Source: Hymenobacter sp. 5317J-9 (GTDB taxonomy: Bacteria > Bacteroidota > Bacteroidia > Cytophagales > Hymenobacteraceae). From it: a DNA stretch of 64,000 nt. A program made the position numbers and the translations under genes. This document shows positions 1-8,575 of the stretch, piece after piece (within the stretch, counting starts at the first letter, position 1; every line of letters starts with the position of its first letter). The notes under the pieces are model-generated. The model was given only the letters and a program-made list of their open reading frames with translations, made no database searches and was not told the DNA's origin. The DNA lies in contig NZ_CP095050.1 in assembly GCF_022921075.1 (NCBI RefSeq), positions 2,976,001 through 3,040,000 of the forward strand. The letters run 5' to 3'.

Positions 1-891
1 GCAGCACCTGCGGGGAAGCGGGGCCGCGGTCCACGAGGTCGCCGAGGAAGATGGCCTTGCGGGTCGTTCTAGAGGACGCCTCACCCCCGGCCCCCTCTCC
101 CCAAGGAGAGGGGGAGTCTGACGATTTCCGTCTGGTGCAAGACCGGTGTCCCCTCTCCTTTCGGAGAGGGGGTCAGGGGGTGAGGCGCCCGCCTGCACGA
201 CCAACGGCGCCACCACCCGCACGCTCAAATCCCGCACGTCCGTAATCGGCTCTTCCGTAATCTGATACCCCAGTTTCTCCAGCAGCGCGCGCAGCTCCTC
301 GTAGCAGCCGTGCACGTCGCCGATGATGTCGAAGGGGCCGGTTTCCTCCTGGCGGTTGTTGTAGAGGCGGTCGCGGGTGATGGACTGGATGGCGTCGATT
401 TCGCCCACGTTGCGCAGGTGGTGGATGTGCCGGAAGCCCTCCTGTTTGAGGTTGCGCAGGCTGCGGCGCAGCTGCTGGCGGTGGCTGGCGATGACGTGCC
501 GGCCCAGGTGGCGGCGGTCGGGGCGCTGGGCGTTGCGCTCCTGGGCCACGGCATCGGGCACGTCGAGCACTATCGCCACGGGCAGCACGTGGTATTGGCG
601 GGCCAGGGCCACCAGGGGCTTGCGGCCTTCCTCTTGCACGTTGGTGGCATCGACCACGGTGAGCAGCCCGCGCTTCAGGCGCTTGGCCACCAGGTAGTGC
701 AGCAGCTCGAAAGCGTCTTTGCTGGCCGATTGGTCGTTTTCATCGTCGGCCACTAGGCCCCGGCAGGCATCCGACGACACGATTTCCGTGGGCTTGAACA
801 AGCGCCGCGCAAACGTGGACTTGCCCGCGCCCGTGCTGCCAATGAGGAGGATAAGGGAGAGTTCGGGGACCTTGAGGGTATCTTGGGGCAT
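1..891 (-). pseudogene. pnkp: Polynucleotide kinase-phosphatase Pnkp, N-terminal part, interrupted by a palindromic repeat; runs off the window
   Basis: Bacterial Pnkp repairs broken RNA: 5' kinase, 2',3' phosphatase and ligase domains in one protein, working with Hen1. The start at 891 gives an immediate P-loop kinase (LIGSTGAGKSTFARRLF, about residues 15-31), then a P-loop NTPase core to about residue 190, then the opening of a calcineurin-type phosphatase (FDIIGDVHGCYEELRALL). At 78-186 an inverted repeat is inserted. Beyond it the phosphatase resumes (RKAIFLGDLVDRGPASPQVL, 61 to 2) but in another frame: one base would have to be added to join the two halves. The rest of the gene is outside the window. 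It is transcribed in the same direction as hen1 but is separated from it by an AT-rich gene on the other strand. Family assignment is confident; whether the break is real is not. Confidence 0.8.
78..186. repeat. Palindromic repeat, family A, inside pnkp
   Basis: The arms GCCTCACCCCCGGCCCCCTC and its near-complement GGGGTCAGGGGGTGAGGC enclose a short spacer, and each arm holds its own small hairpin (CCTCTCC/GGAGAGG). The element is 109 bp and is open in the reading direction of pnkp. A 130-bp relative sits in hen1 at 2174-2303. Confidence 0.85.
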
Positions 892-951
892 TGGAAAGGG
901 TATTTCAGGCAACATCATGTGAAAATTCACATGGCTTGGCATCTTGGCAAT

Positions 952-1533
952 ATGAAAAATTTGGTAAATGCTTTATTTTGGGTGTGTATCAGTTTTACGT
1001 CTTGCAGAACTCAACTATCTAAACAAAAACCATCTATTCAAGTGGTTCAAACAAAAAATCAGACTCTGATTGGATTAAAAGGGTCTAATTTCAAAGGGAC
1101 CATATTTACTAAGGAATACCCTTTCCAACTTTTATTTGTATCTGATATTGACTCAATTCAAAGATTCACTCCTTCACTGGAAGATGTGGGAATTGCGGAG
1201 AACTTATTGCGTCAACAACTAAAGACTATAAACAAACTTCGGCCAAACCAGCAGGCTGGCAATCCAGTTCTGCATAGGAATCTGCCAAAGTATTTCAGGC
1301 AATATGTTGGCTTTATAGATAAGAATGGTGACAAAATAATTCACATTAATTTTCACTGGAACAGATATAACATCATCGATAAAATCAATAATTATATCTA
1401 TTTCAATGATAGCAGAATCAATTATGATTCTGATTACACCCTTGTAATGGATGGTGGAAGTTACTATTGGGGAATAAACGCTAACATTACGCAGAAGCGC
1501 CTAACGGATTTAGGTGTTAACGGCTTTGGCTAA
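952..1533 (+). CDS. AT-rich exported lipoprotein-like protein of unknown function (paralogue of 39030-39482)
   Basis: A 193-residue protein. The ATG at 952 gives a short signal sequence ending in a possible lipobox (VCISFTSC), so it is probably a lipoprotein. The gene is strikingly AT-rich against its GC-rich neighbours, which suggests transfer. Its C-terminal half has the pattern RQYVGFIDKNGDK, then DGG, then a final VNG. The same pattern in the same order occurs in the AT-rich gene at 39030-39482, so the two form a family. It lies between hen1 and pnkp on the opposite strand, and its last 24 bases overlap the end of hen1. Function unknown. An earlier start at 883 is in frame but reads through GC-rich sequence and lacks the signal peptide at its N terminus. 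Confidence 0.75.
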   Translation: MKNLVNALFWVCISFTSCRTQLSKQKPSIQVVQTKNQTLIGLKGSNFKGTIFTKEYPFQLLFVSDIDSIQRFTPSLEDVGIAENLLRQQLKTINKLRPNQQAGNPVLHRNLPKYFRQYVGFIDKNGDKIIHINFHWNRYNIIDKINNYIYFNDSRINYDSDYTLVMDGGSYYWGINANITQKRLTDLGVNGFG

Positions 1534-3053
1534 TTGAGATAGAGCCGGTTCGGGTTGCCCAAACACCGCCATCTGCGAAGGCGCGCCCACGCCTTCCACC
1601 TCCTCCCCCATGCTCTCCAGCCGCAGCTGATACCCGTGCCGCTCAGCCACGCCGGCGGCCCAGGCGGCAAACTCGGCGCGGGACCATTCGAAGCGGTGGT
1701 CGTCGTGGCGGAATTCGCCGGCGTTTAGCTTTTCGAAAAGCTGGTTGTAATCGGCGTTGGGGGTAGTGACGAAGACGTGCGCCGGGCGGGCCTGGCCGAA
1801 TACCACGGCTTCGAGGGCGGCGAGGCGGTTCGGGTCGAGGTGCTCGATGACTTCGACCAGGGCCGCCGCGTCGAAGCCGGCGAGGCGCTCGTCGCGGTAG
1901 AGCAACGAGCCCTGGATGAGGTCGATACGGGTGCGCTGGCGCGGGGGCATCTCGTCGAGGTGCAGACGCTGGGCGGCGCGGGCCAGCGCCTGGTGCGATA
2001 CGTCCATGCCGAGAATGTACTCGATTTTGGGGTGGCGCAGGAGCAGGCGCAGCAGCTTGCCTTCGCCGCAGCCCAGGTCGAGCACGCGCTTGGGGGCGAG
2101 TTGGTAGATTTCGTGGGCGACTTGCTGCAGGCGCTGGTCGTGGAGGGAAGTTTTGGGGTCCGTGCTTGCGGGCGCCTCACCCCCGGCCCCCTCTCCGAAG
2201 GGAGAGGGGGAGCCAGACGACTTTCATCTAGAGACTGACCGGCATCGCCTGAAGCAAAACCGGTGCCCCCTCTCCTTTCGGAGAGGGGGCCAGGGGGTGA
2301 GGCGTCCTCCTGAACTTCCCCTTCCATCAGCCGCTCCAGCGTCGGGTTCACATACGCCGCCAGGTAGCGCAGGTAGCGGCGCGTGATGAAGCCGCGCTCC
2401 GGGTGCTGGGGCAGCCAGCCGACGCCGCGGTGCAGCAGCTTCTCGGCCTCGTGCTCGCCGATGTAGTAGTGCTTGTCGTTATCGAGCACCGGGAGCAGGA
2501 CGTAGAGGTGCGTCAGCACGTCTTGCAGGCGCAGGCCGGCGTGGCGCAGGTGCAGGGTGTAGTAGCGGCTGTCGCCCCATTCGGGCTGGGTGGGGTCGAG
2601 CGGAGTGGTTTCGATTTCGACTTCGTAGCCCAGCGGCTCGAAGAGGCGGCGCGGCCAGTCGGGACCGGGCGCGGATACTACGGTCACTTTCACGGCCAGC
2701 GGCAGGGCTTGGGCGGGCAGGTCGGGCTTGTCTTTGCAGGTGCCGTTCATGGCCGTGCCGAAGGCTTTGCTCAGGGCCGCGCTCAGGAAGGACGAGGCCA
2801 CGTAGGGCCGGTCGTTCACGTACTGCTCCAGGGCGAAGCCTTCGCCGGAGGCGCCGCCCCGGCCGCGCACCAGGCCGATGGGGTCGAGGTCGAGCAGCAG
2901 GGCGGCGGTGCAGCGCTCGGCGGTGGCTTCGGGGTAGAAGATGTGGGCCTGGCCGCCGGCTACTTCGAGGCTTTGCAGGCGCGCGGGGTTCTTGTGCAGC
3001 AGGTAGCCCAGGTCGGTGGCGGGCTGGTAGGTGGTGGAGATGGTGAGGAGCAT
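1510..3053 (-). pseudogene. hen1: 3'-terminal RNA ribose 2'-O-methyltransferase Hen1, interrupted by a palindromic repeat
   Basis: Hen1 methylates the 2'-OH of the 3' end of cleaved RNA before Pnkp seals it, protecting the junction from renewed cleavage. The N-terminal Hen1 domain starts at 3053 (MLLTISTTYQPATDLGYLL) and runs to about 2310. The methyltransferase domain follows with the SAM motif VLDLGCGEGKLLRLLL, then VEVIEHLDP and the metal-binding segment HDDHRFEW, to the stop at 1510. The inserted repeat at 2174-2303 lies in the linker between the domains, and the two sides are in different frames. One added base would restore a single protein. The frame used by the methyltransferase has a TGA inside the repeat, so any shift must happen in the downstream arm. 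A TACATTCG box lies at 3081-3088. Loss of function is likely if the sequence is correct. Confidence 0.85.
2174..2303. repeat. Palindromic repeat, family A, inside hen1
   Basis: Same arms as the element at 78-186 (GCCTCACCCCC at one end, GGGGGTGAGGC at the other) with a longer spacer, 130 bp in all. The lengths of the two copies differ by 21, a multiple of three, so both shift the reading frame in the same way. Confidence 0.85.
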
Positions 3054-3080
3054 GAGGCGAAACAGAAGCTGCGAAGCGCC

Positions 3081-3088
3081 GAATGTAG
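3081..3088 (-). promoter_or_regulatory. Possible -7 box of hen1
   Basis: TACATTCG on the minus strand, 28 bases upstream of the chosen ATG at 3053. One mismatch to TAnnTTTG; a -33 element is not obvious. Confidence 0.35.
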
Positions 3089-3193
3089 CACTGTTGCCCT
3101 CGGGACAGGGCTTTTTCAGCCAAACCGAAATAGGTTTGCGTACTGAATAAGCATTTTCTTGTTGCAATCCCTCTGTTTTTAAAGCTGCCTCAC

Positions 3194-3832
3194 GTGTCTG
3201 ACTCCGCTTCCACTGCCAGCCCAGCTGGGCCTACTCTAAACGATTTCGCCAGCTTCTATCTATACGGCCTCACCAATAATCCTTACCAGCAATCGACTGA
3301 CTTCGACAAGTTTGGCGAACTCTACAACCTGGTCATCGGGGCGCACGGGGGCTTTAGCATTGCCAGCTCTTTCCACCCCTACCAGCTGGTGAATCCGGCC
3401 GGGGTGTCGGTGTGGTACGCGGCCTATGCGCAGTTCTATTCGCAGCCCAACCGCGTCGAAATGTTTGGGGAAATGACCCTGGAACAGGCCAAGTTTGTGG
3501 TGACGCCCCCGGATTCTTTTTCGGCCTACCACGTGTGGCCCGACAGCCGCCTCATTCACGCTGAAAACCCCATTTTCAGCCAATATATCCCCTTCGTGCT
3601 GCCTTTCCTGGTGCGCAAAGACCCCGCTGCGCTGCGCTGGGACGCTGAAATATCGGCCGCGGAGGGCGACCGTGAACGCCTCGGCTGGTACCACGACGCG
3701 GTGAATGAGGCCATCAAATTCGTGCAGCCCTCCCCCTCTTTTGTGCTGGGCTTCGAAGAATTTGACGAACAGCACCCCGAGCGAGTGATTGAAAAATTCA
3801 TGAGCTGCCGCGACATGTTGCGGGCGCTTTAA
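3194..3832 (+). CDS. Conserved-looking hypothetical protein
   Basis: A 212-residue protein starting at GTG 3194. It has no signal peptide or membrane segment and is rich in aromatic residues (FYLYGLTNNPYQQ, YAAYAQFYSQ). I do not recognise a domain. It stands alone, divergent from hen1 and convergent with the glucosidase gene. Composition matches neighbouring real genes, and no strong overlapping frame competes. The N-terminal Ser/Pro-rich stretch makes the exact start uncertain. Confidence 0.65.
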   Translation: MSDSASTASPAGPTLNDFASFYLYGLTNNPYQQSTDFDKFGELYNLVIGAHGGFSIASSFHPYQLVNPAGVSVWYAAYAQFYSQPNRVEMFGEMTLEQAKFVVTPPDSFSAYHVWPDSRLIHAENPIFSQYIPFVLPFLVRKDPAALRWDAEISAAEGDRERLGWYHDAVNEAIKFVQPSPSFVLGFEEFDEQHPERVIEKFMSCRDMLRAL

Positions 3833-3864
3833 TCAGCGAACCAAGGCGAAAGCTTGCCTGGGTC

Positions 3865-5325
3865 TTACTGCTGGCGCAAGGCAGCTTCCCGAACCTGTTC
3901 TGCTCCAACCATTGCCCCGCTCAGGAAATCACGGTACCAGCGCCCGGAATCTTTCACGATGCGCTCCTGGGTTTCGTAGTCGACGTGGATGAGGCCAAAG
4001 CGCGGGCCGTAGCCCTCAGCCCACTCGAAATTATCGGTCAGGCTCCAGGCAAAATAGCCGGCTACGTTCACCCCTTCCTGTCGGGCCCGCAGCACCTGGC
4101 CGATGGCGGCCTGCAGGTAGGCGCGGCGCGCTTCATCGTGCACCCGTCCTCCCGTTGCCACATCCGGGAACGCTGAGCCACTTTCGGTTATGAGCAGCTT
4201 TGGGGCATTGGGGTAAGCGCCGAATTGCTTTAACATTTGGTAAACCGACTCCGGATATACCTCCCAGCCCATGTCGGTGTAAGGCACGCCGCGCTGCTTG
4301 GCGGGTACCAGGGCAGCCCATTGCAGGGGCAGCCAAGGCGAGAATTTCACCACCTCGCGGGTGTAGTTCTGAATGCCCCAGAAGTCGAAATCGAAGGCCA
4401 TGCGCCGTTCGTCGCCCGGCTTGTGGTAGCGTTCCAGCAGCCAGCGCAGGGCCGGCAGCTCGGCCAGCGGGTAGCCCAGGCCGAGGGCGGGCTCCACAAA
4501 AAAGCGGTTCAGCACGGCATCGGCGCGGCGGGTGGCGGCTTCGTCGTAGGCATTGCCGGGGCGGTGCGGCGTGAGGTAAGAGCAGGAGAAAGTGGTACCG
4601 ATTTGGGCTGCTTCGGGCAACACGGCTCGCAAAGCACGGCCGCCTTCGGCCTGGGCCAACGTGGCGTGGTGGGCCGCTGCCAGAAAGGCCCCCAAATGCC
4701 GCCGGCCGGGCGCGTGAATTCCCAACAAATGCCCGGCACCCACAAACACCATGGGCTCATTGAGCACGGCCCAATGCCCCACCCGGTCGCCCAGGCAGCG
4801 CCCCATGAGCTGGGCATAGTCCGCAAACCAGCCCACCACGTCGCGGTTGGCCCAGCCGCCGCGGGCCTGCAGGGCGCTGGGCAAGTCCCAATGGTAGAGC
4901 GTGAGCCAGGGCCGCAGGTCGCGGGCCAGGCAGGCATCCACCAGCCGGTCGTAGAAGTCGAGCCCGCGGCGGCTCACGGCGCCGGTGCCCGCCGGCAGTA
5001 CCCGCGACCACGCCGCCGAAAAGCGAAAGTCGCTGAGCCCGAGCCCGCGCGCCAGGTCGAGGTCGGTTTCGTAGCGATTATAAAAGTCAGTGGCCACGCG
5101 GGCGTGCTCGTTGCGGCGAATGGCGCCTTTGCGGCGCGTGAAATCGTCCCAGATGCTGGGCCCTTTGCCCTGGTGTTGCCAGGCGCCTTCCGTCTGGTAG
5201 GCGGCGGCGGAGGCACCCCACGAAAAATCGGTGCCGAAATCGGCGCGTGAGAAAGGCAACGGGGCCGACGGCGGGTAGAAAGCCGGCGGCAACGGCTCAG
5301 CGTAGCGAGGCGGGAGGTGCAGCAT
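3865..5325 (-). CDS. Family 1 glycoside hydrolase (beta-glucosidase-like)
   Basis: A 486-residue GH1 enzyme that hydrolyses beta-linked glucosides or galactosides by a retaining mechanism. The early FSWGASAAAYQTEGAW signature is at about residue 34. The acid/base glutamate is in LNEP (E190) and the nucleophile in ITESG (E381). FAWSLTDNFEW near the C terminus binds substrate. The full length matches the family and no signal peptide is seen, so it is probably cytoplasmic. It follows the glycosyltransferase gene by 34 bp on the same strand and may share its transcript. The exact substrate cannot be told from sequence. Confidence 0.93.
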   Translation of the reverse strand: MLHLPPRYAEPLPPAFYPPSAPLPFSRADFGTDFSWGASAAAYQTEGAWQHQGKGPSIWDDFTRRKGAIRRNEHARVATDFYNRYETDLDLARGLGLSDFRFSAAWSRVLPAGTGAVSRRGLDFYDRLVDACLARDLRPWLTLYHWDLPSALQARGGWANRDVVGWFADYAQLMGRCLGDRVGHWAVLNEPMVFVGAGHLLGIHAPGRRHLGAFLAAAHHATLAQAEGGRALRAVLPEAAQIGTTFSCSYLTPHRPGNAYDEAATRRADAVLNRFFVEPALGLGYPLAELPALRWLLERYHKPGDERRMAFDFDFWGIQNYTREVVKFSPWLPLQWAALVPAKQRGVPYTDMGWEVYPESVYQMLKQFGAYPNAPKLLITESGSAFPDVATGGRVHDEARRAYLQAAIGQVLRARQEGVNVAGYFAWSLTDNFEWAEGYGPRFGLIHVDYETQERIVKDSGRWYRDFLSGAMVGAEQVREAALRQQ

Positions 5326-5359
5326 GCACTGTGTGCTATAAAACCAGGTGAACGAATAC

Positions 5360-6409
5360 TTATACCGCTAAGCCGCGGGCGCGCTGGCGGGCGGGGGCAC
5401 GGCCGTTGGCATCGGGCAGCTGCTGGCGCAGCAGCCGGTCTAATACGGCTGCGGTGCCGTCGGGGTAGTCAACGGCGATGGTACCCTCTTCGTGCAGCCA
5501 CTGGTCGACTTTGTCGAGGTTCTTGTCCTTCAGGCTTTTGATGACGGGCACGCCCATGTGGGCCAGTGCGGCGGCGTTGCATTGCTGCTCATATTGCTGC
5601 TTCATGGGCATAACCAACAGCTTTTTACCAAGATATAGAGCCTCGGCGGGCGTTTCGAAGCCGGCGCCGCACAGCACCCCGGCCGAGCGGCCCAGGCTGT
5701 CGAGAAACGCCGGGCCGCTCACCGGCCACACTTGCACGTTGCCGTGAGTGGCGGCCGCTGTGCTGTGTTTGCTGAACACCTCCCAGCGGGTGCTGCGGCT
5801 CAAGTACTGCAGGCGCTCCACCAGCAGCTTTTCCTCGTAAGCCGGCAGATACACGGTGTAGTGGCCGTCGTTCACGGCGCGCAGTTCGCGTACCTGCTGC
5901 CGAATAACCGGCGTGGAGATTTCGGGCGCATACGCCTGAAAATGAAAGCCGTACTGGGCCGTACTCGGGGCATAGTGCCGCAGCACGGCGCGGCCCGCCG
6001 GGTCTTCGCCGCGGGGGCGCGGGGCCTTGGGGTGCAACACCACGCTCTGGTGGCTCAGGGCCACGCAGGGCACCTCGCGCAGCTTGCAGGCCCAGCTGCT
6101 CACCGGCTCGAAGTCGCTGATGACCAAGTCGTACTGTTCTACCGGCAGCTGGCGCACCTCACGCAGAAACGTGGCCGAATTGAACTGCCAGAAGGTTTTT
6201 ACGAAGTTGATGCCACCCTTTTTGCCAAACAAAAAGCCCATGCCCTGCGCCCGGTGCTTCACGGCGAAGGGCAGCGGCAGGTCGGCCGGCGGGCCGCTCA
6301 CCAGCACGTCGACCTGCTCGCAGCGGGCCTGCAACAGGGGCACCACGTCGAGGGCGCGGGCCAGGTGCCCGTTGCCGGTGCCCTGAATGGCGTATAGAAT
6401 GCGGGGCAT
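5360..6409 (-). CDS. Glycosyltransferase of the MurG/UGT-like (GT-B) type
   Basis: A 349-residue protein starting MPRILYAIQGTGNGHLARAL, the N-terminal nucleotide-sugar transferase loop of GT-B enzymes. The C-terminal half has the donor-binding GAGFETPAEALYLGKKLLV segment, as in family 28 transferases. Acceptor and donor are unknown. It lies 81 bp downstream of an LpxH-like phosphoesterase on the same strand, so a role in a surface glycolipid is a reasonable guess but only inferred. The start at 6409 is chosen because the conserved GxGH motif follows at once; an upstream in-frame ATG at 6487 adds a stretch with no conserved motif. Confidence 0.85.
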   Translation of the reverse strand: MPRILYAIQGTGNGHLARALDVVPLLQARCEQVDVLVSGPPADLPLPFAVKHRAQGMGFLFGKKGGINFVKTFWQFNSATFLREVRQLPVEQYDLVISDFEPVSSWACKLREVPCVALSHQSVVLHPKAPRPRGEDPAGRAVLRHYAPSTAQYGFHFQAYAPEISTPVIRQQVRELRAVNDGHYTVYLPAYEEKLLVERLQYLSRSTRWEVFSKHSTAAATHGNVQVWPVSGPAFLDSLGRSAGVLCGAGFETPAEALYLGKKLLVMPMKQQYEQQCNAAALAHMGVPVIKSLKDKNLDKVDQWLHEEGTIAVDYPDGTAAVLDRLLRQQLPDANGRAPARQRARGLAV

Positions 6410-6490
6410 GTCGTTTGTTGTGTTGTCTCCTAAAACACCATCTGACTGCGCACAGACCGCAGAAAGGCGTGCCGAAGCTGCCTTCATTCT

Positions 6491-7408
6491 TCAGACTTTG
6501 ATGTTGAACTCCGCAAGCAGTCCTTCCAATAGCTGCGCCGGGTTGGCGTCGGCGAGTTCCTCGGCGGCATCGGTAGCATCGGCTTCGGGGGCTTGTTGCA
6601 TGCGGGGGTCGTCGTTATAGTAATATAGCTGCCAGCCGGCCTCGGCTGTGTATTCCAGCGCCGTGAGGTTTTCCACCCAGTCGCCGGAATTCAGGTACAC
6701 CACCTCCCCTTTTTCAGTGGGCAAGGCCTTTATCTCGGGTTGGTGAATGTGGCCGCAGGCCACGTAGCGGTACCCTTCGTCGGCGGCAATGGCGGCCGCG
6801 GTGGCCTCGAAGTTGCTAACGGCCGCCACGGCGGTTTTCACCCGCTCCTTCACCCGCTTGCTCAGGGCCACGCGGGGCCGGCCCAGGCGGGCCAGGCCGT
6901 AGTTCACGAAGCGGTTTATCAGAATCAGCAGGTCGTAGCCGTGCCCGCCCAGCCGGGCCAGCCAGCGCGAGTGGCGCATGGTCAGGTCGAACACGTCGCC
7001 GTGAAACAGCCAGGTGCGGCCGTGCGGCAGGTCGAGCACCAGCTTGTTATCGAGCCGAAACTGGCCCAGCCGGAGGCCGGCAAATTTGCGCAGCAGCTCG
7101 TCGTGGTTGCCGGTGAGGTAGTGAATGGCGGTGCCTTTGGCAGCCAGGCCGGCCAAGTAGCGCACTACGCGCATGTGGGCCGGCGGCCAGTAGTTTTTGC
7201 TGAATTGCCAGATGTCCACAATATCGCCGTTGAGCACCAGCACCTGCGGCCGAATGCTTTTGAGGTAGCGCAGCAGTTCGGTGGCGTGGCAGCCGTAGGT
7301 GCCTAGGTGCACGTCGCTAATCACGGCCACCTGCACGCGGCGCTTGCGCCGGGGCTTGGGGCTGGCCGGAGCGCCAGGCACTGTCAGTAGTGAAGGGTGC
7401 TTGCTCAT
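6491..7408 (-). CDS. UDP-2,3-diacylglucosamine pyrophosphatase-like metallophosphoesterase
   Basis: A 305-residue calcineurin-type phosphoesterase. The metal-binding motifs are in order: ISDVHLGT (about residue 30), LNGDIVDIW, LTGNHDE, FHGDVFD and CGHIHQPEI. This set is typical of LpxH and related enzymes that cleave UDP-diacylglucosamine in lipid A synthesis. Other members of the family cleave different substrates, so the precise reaction is a family-level call. Start 7408 follows a small membrane ORF with an ATGA overlap. The glycosyltransferase lies downstream. The C-terminal 40 residues are acidic and poorly conserved-looking. Confidence 0.85.
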   Translation of the reverse strand: MSKHPSLLTVPGAPASPKPRRKRRVQVAVISDVHLGTYGCHATELLRYLKSIRPQVLVLNGDIVDIWQFSKNYWPPAHMRVVRYLAGLAAKGTAIHYLTGNHDELLRKFAGLRLGQFRLDNKLVLDLPHGRTWLFHGDVFDLTMRHSRWLARLGGHGYDLLILINRFVNYGLARLGRPRVALSKRVKERVKTAVAAVSNFEATAAAIAADEGYRYVACGHIHQPEIKALPTEKGEVVYLNSGDWVENLTALEYTAEAGWQLYYYNDDPRMQQAPEADATDAAEELADANPAQLLEGLLAEFNIKV

Positions 7409-7641
7409 GCGGCCGCGGACTGGGCCAAACGTCCCGGGCGGGTATGGCCGCCCCCCGTGCGGCGCGGCCGGATGGCGGGGCCGCGGCGGGCCGCGCCCCA
7501 CTCGCCCCCGCCGCCCAGCGCCGAGCGCAGGCTGGCCAGCGTGCGCAAGCCAAACGCCAGCCACAGCGCCACTCGAAACAACTCGTACACGAGCCAGCGC
7601 CCCAAGCGGCGCAGCCCCAGAACCAAGGCCGGAAAGTGCAT
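7405..7641 (-). CDS. Possible small membrane protein overlapping the phosphoesterase start
   Basis: A 78-residue frame with one hydrophobic segment (LVYELFRVALWLAFGLRTL, about residues 15-33) and an Arg/Gly-rich tail. Its TGA overlaps the ATG of the phosphoesterase as ATGA, the usual sign of translational coupling. Against it: high GC favours chance frames and the tail looks unconstrained. A real gene is possible, not shown. Confidence 0.4.
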   Translation of the reverse strand: MHFPALVLGLRRLGRWLVYELFRVALWLAFGLRTLASLRSALGGGGEWGAARRGPAIRPRRTGGGHTRPGRLAQSAAA

Positions 7642-7879
7642 GGCAGAAAGTCGGTTATGGTGGTTAAATTCTGCGCTCAAAGTTCTGCCCCGGCTGTGAA
7701 GGCTTGATTACGCCGGGGTTATACTTCCGTCACCAGCTTCGCCCTGCCACGCGGCGCCAACCGCCGCCTGCGCACGGTATGGCGGGTGTTCGCGTCGCAA
7801 AGTGTTAATATTGGTCAGCCATTCTCCCGGCGTCGCCCATAATTTTCATTTGTTGCTTTCCAATTGCATTCCCCCAATT

Positions 7880-8473
7880 ATGCCCACCTTTTCCCGTTTC
7901 TGCCGCCACCTGCTGGCACTGCTGGCTGTTAGTTTTTTTGCCGCCGGGGCTGCCCATGCCCAACCCACCGGCAAGGCCGCCAAGGGCCGTAAGCGCTACA
8001 CCTTCGCGCAAAAAGACGCCGTGTCGCCCTACGTGCAGAACGTCACCAAAAACACCGACGAAGAACAGGACGTTGACGGCTCCTTCACCCGCCTGGGCTA
8101 CCGCTCCTATACCGACCTGCTCACCGAAGTGGAAGCTCTGCGTAAGCTCAAGGACTGGGCCGATACCACTTACCAGCGCCGCGTGGCCGCCATTCCGCCC
8201 GGTGGCGTGCTGCTGGTCACCGTGCACCGCCAGGGCCCTAAAGGCGTGGAATTGGCCAACCTCACGCTCACCATCACCAACAAAGACGGCAAGGAAGTGC
8301 TGGCCCAAACCCTGGCGCCCGGCGGCGGCCGCTTCATGGGCCGCGACCTCTACCAGGGCCAGCGCCTCATCCCCTTCCCCAAAATGGAGCCTCAGGAGCT
8401 CACCGTGAGTATCCGTGACGCCAAGCTTTACCAGACCTTCGACTACATTCTGACCTTGCCCAAGGCCCAGTAG
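7880..8473 (+). CDS. Exported hypothetical protein
   Basis: A 197-residue protein with a clear signal peptide (LLALLAVSFFAAGAAHAQ, cleavage after AHA). The mature part begins with a basic stretch (KAAKGRKRYTF) and ends in a beta-rich region (VLLVTVHRQGP, LTLTITNKDGK, LTVSIRDAK). I do not recognise a domain. The ATG at 7880 is chosen because it places the signal peptide at the N terminus. It stands alone between divergent and convergent neighbours. Confidence 0.75.
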   Translation: MPTFSRFCRHLLALLAVSFFAAGAAHAQPTGKAAKGRKRYTFAQKDAVSPYVQNVTKNTDEEQDVDGSFTRLGYRSYTDLLTEVEALRKLKDWADTTYQRRVAAIPPGGVLLVTVHRQGPKGVELANLTLTITNKDGKEVLAQTLAPGGGRFMGRDLYQGQRLIPFPKMEPQELTVSIRDAKLYQTFDYILTLPKAQ

Positions 8474-8503
8474 GCCCGCCACTATTTTTTGGCGCAACAA
8501 CAT

Positions 8504-8536
8504 GGGGGCGGCCTCCGCGAGCGCGGGGCCGCCCCT
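8504..8536. terminator. GC-rich hairpin between convergent genes
   Basis: GGGGCGGCC pairs with GGCCGCCCC, followed by a short T run. It lies between the exported protein and the Nudix gene; terminator function is plausible but the T tract is weak. Confidence 0.4.
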
Positions 8537-8575
8537 TTGCGTCAGGACTTGTCAAAATTTATCGGCGCAATTGGC

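Noticed and set aside
78..2303. Programmed -1 frameshifting at the family A repeats
   Set aside because: The hairpin is present, but no good X-XXY-YYZ slippery heptamer lies in the right frame; a missing base explains it more simply.
4237..5250. Antisense frame over the GH1 gene
   Set aside because: Shadow of a gene with intact catalytic residues.
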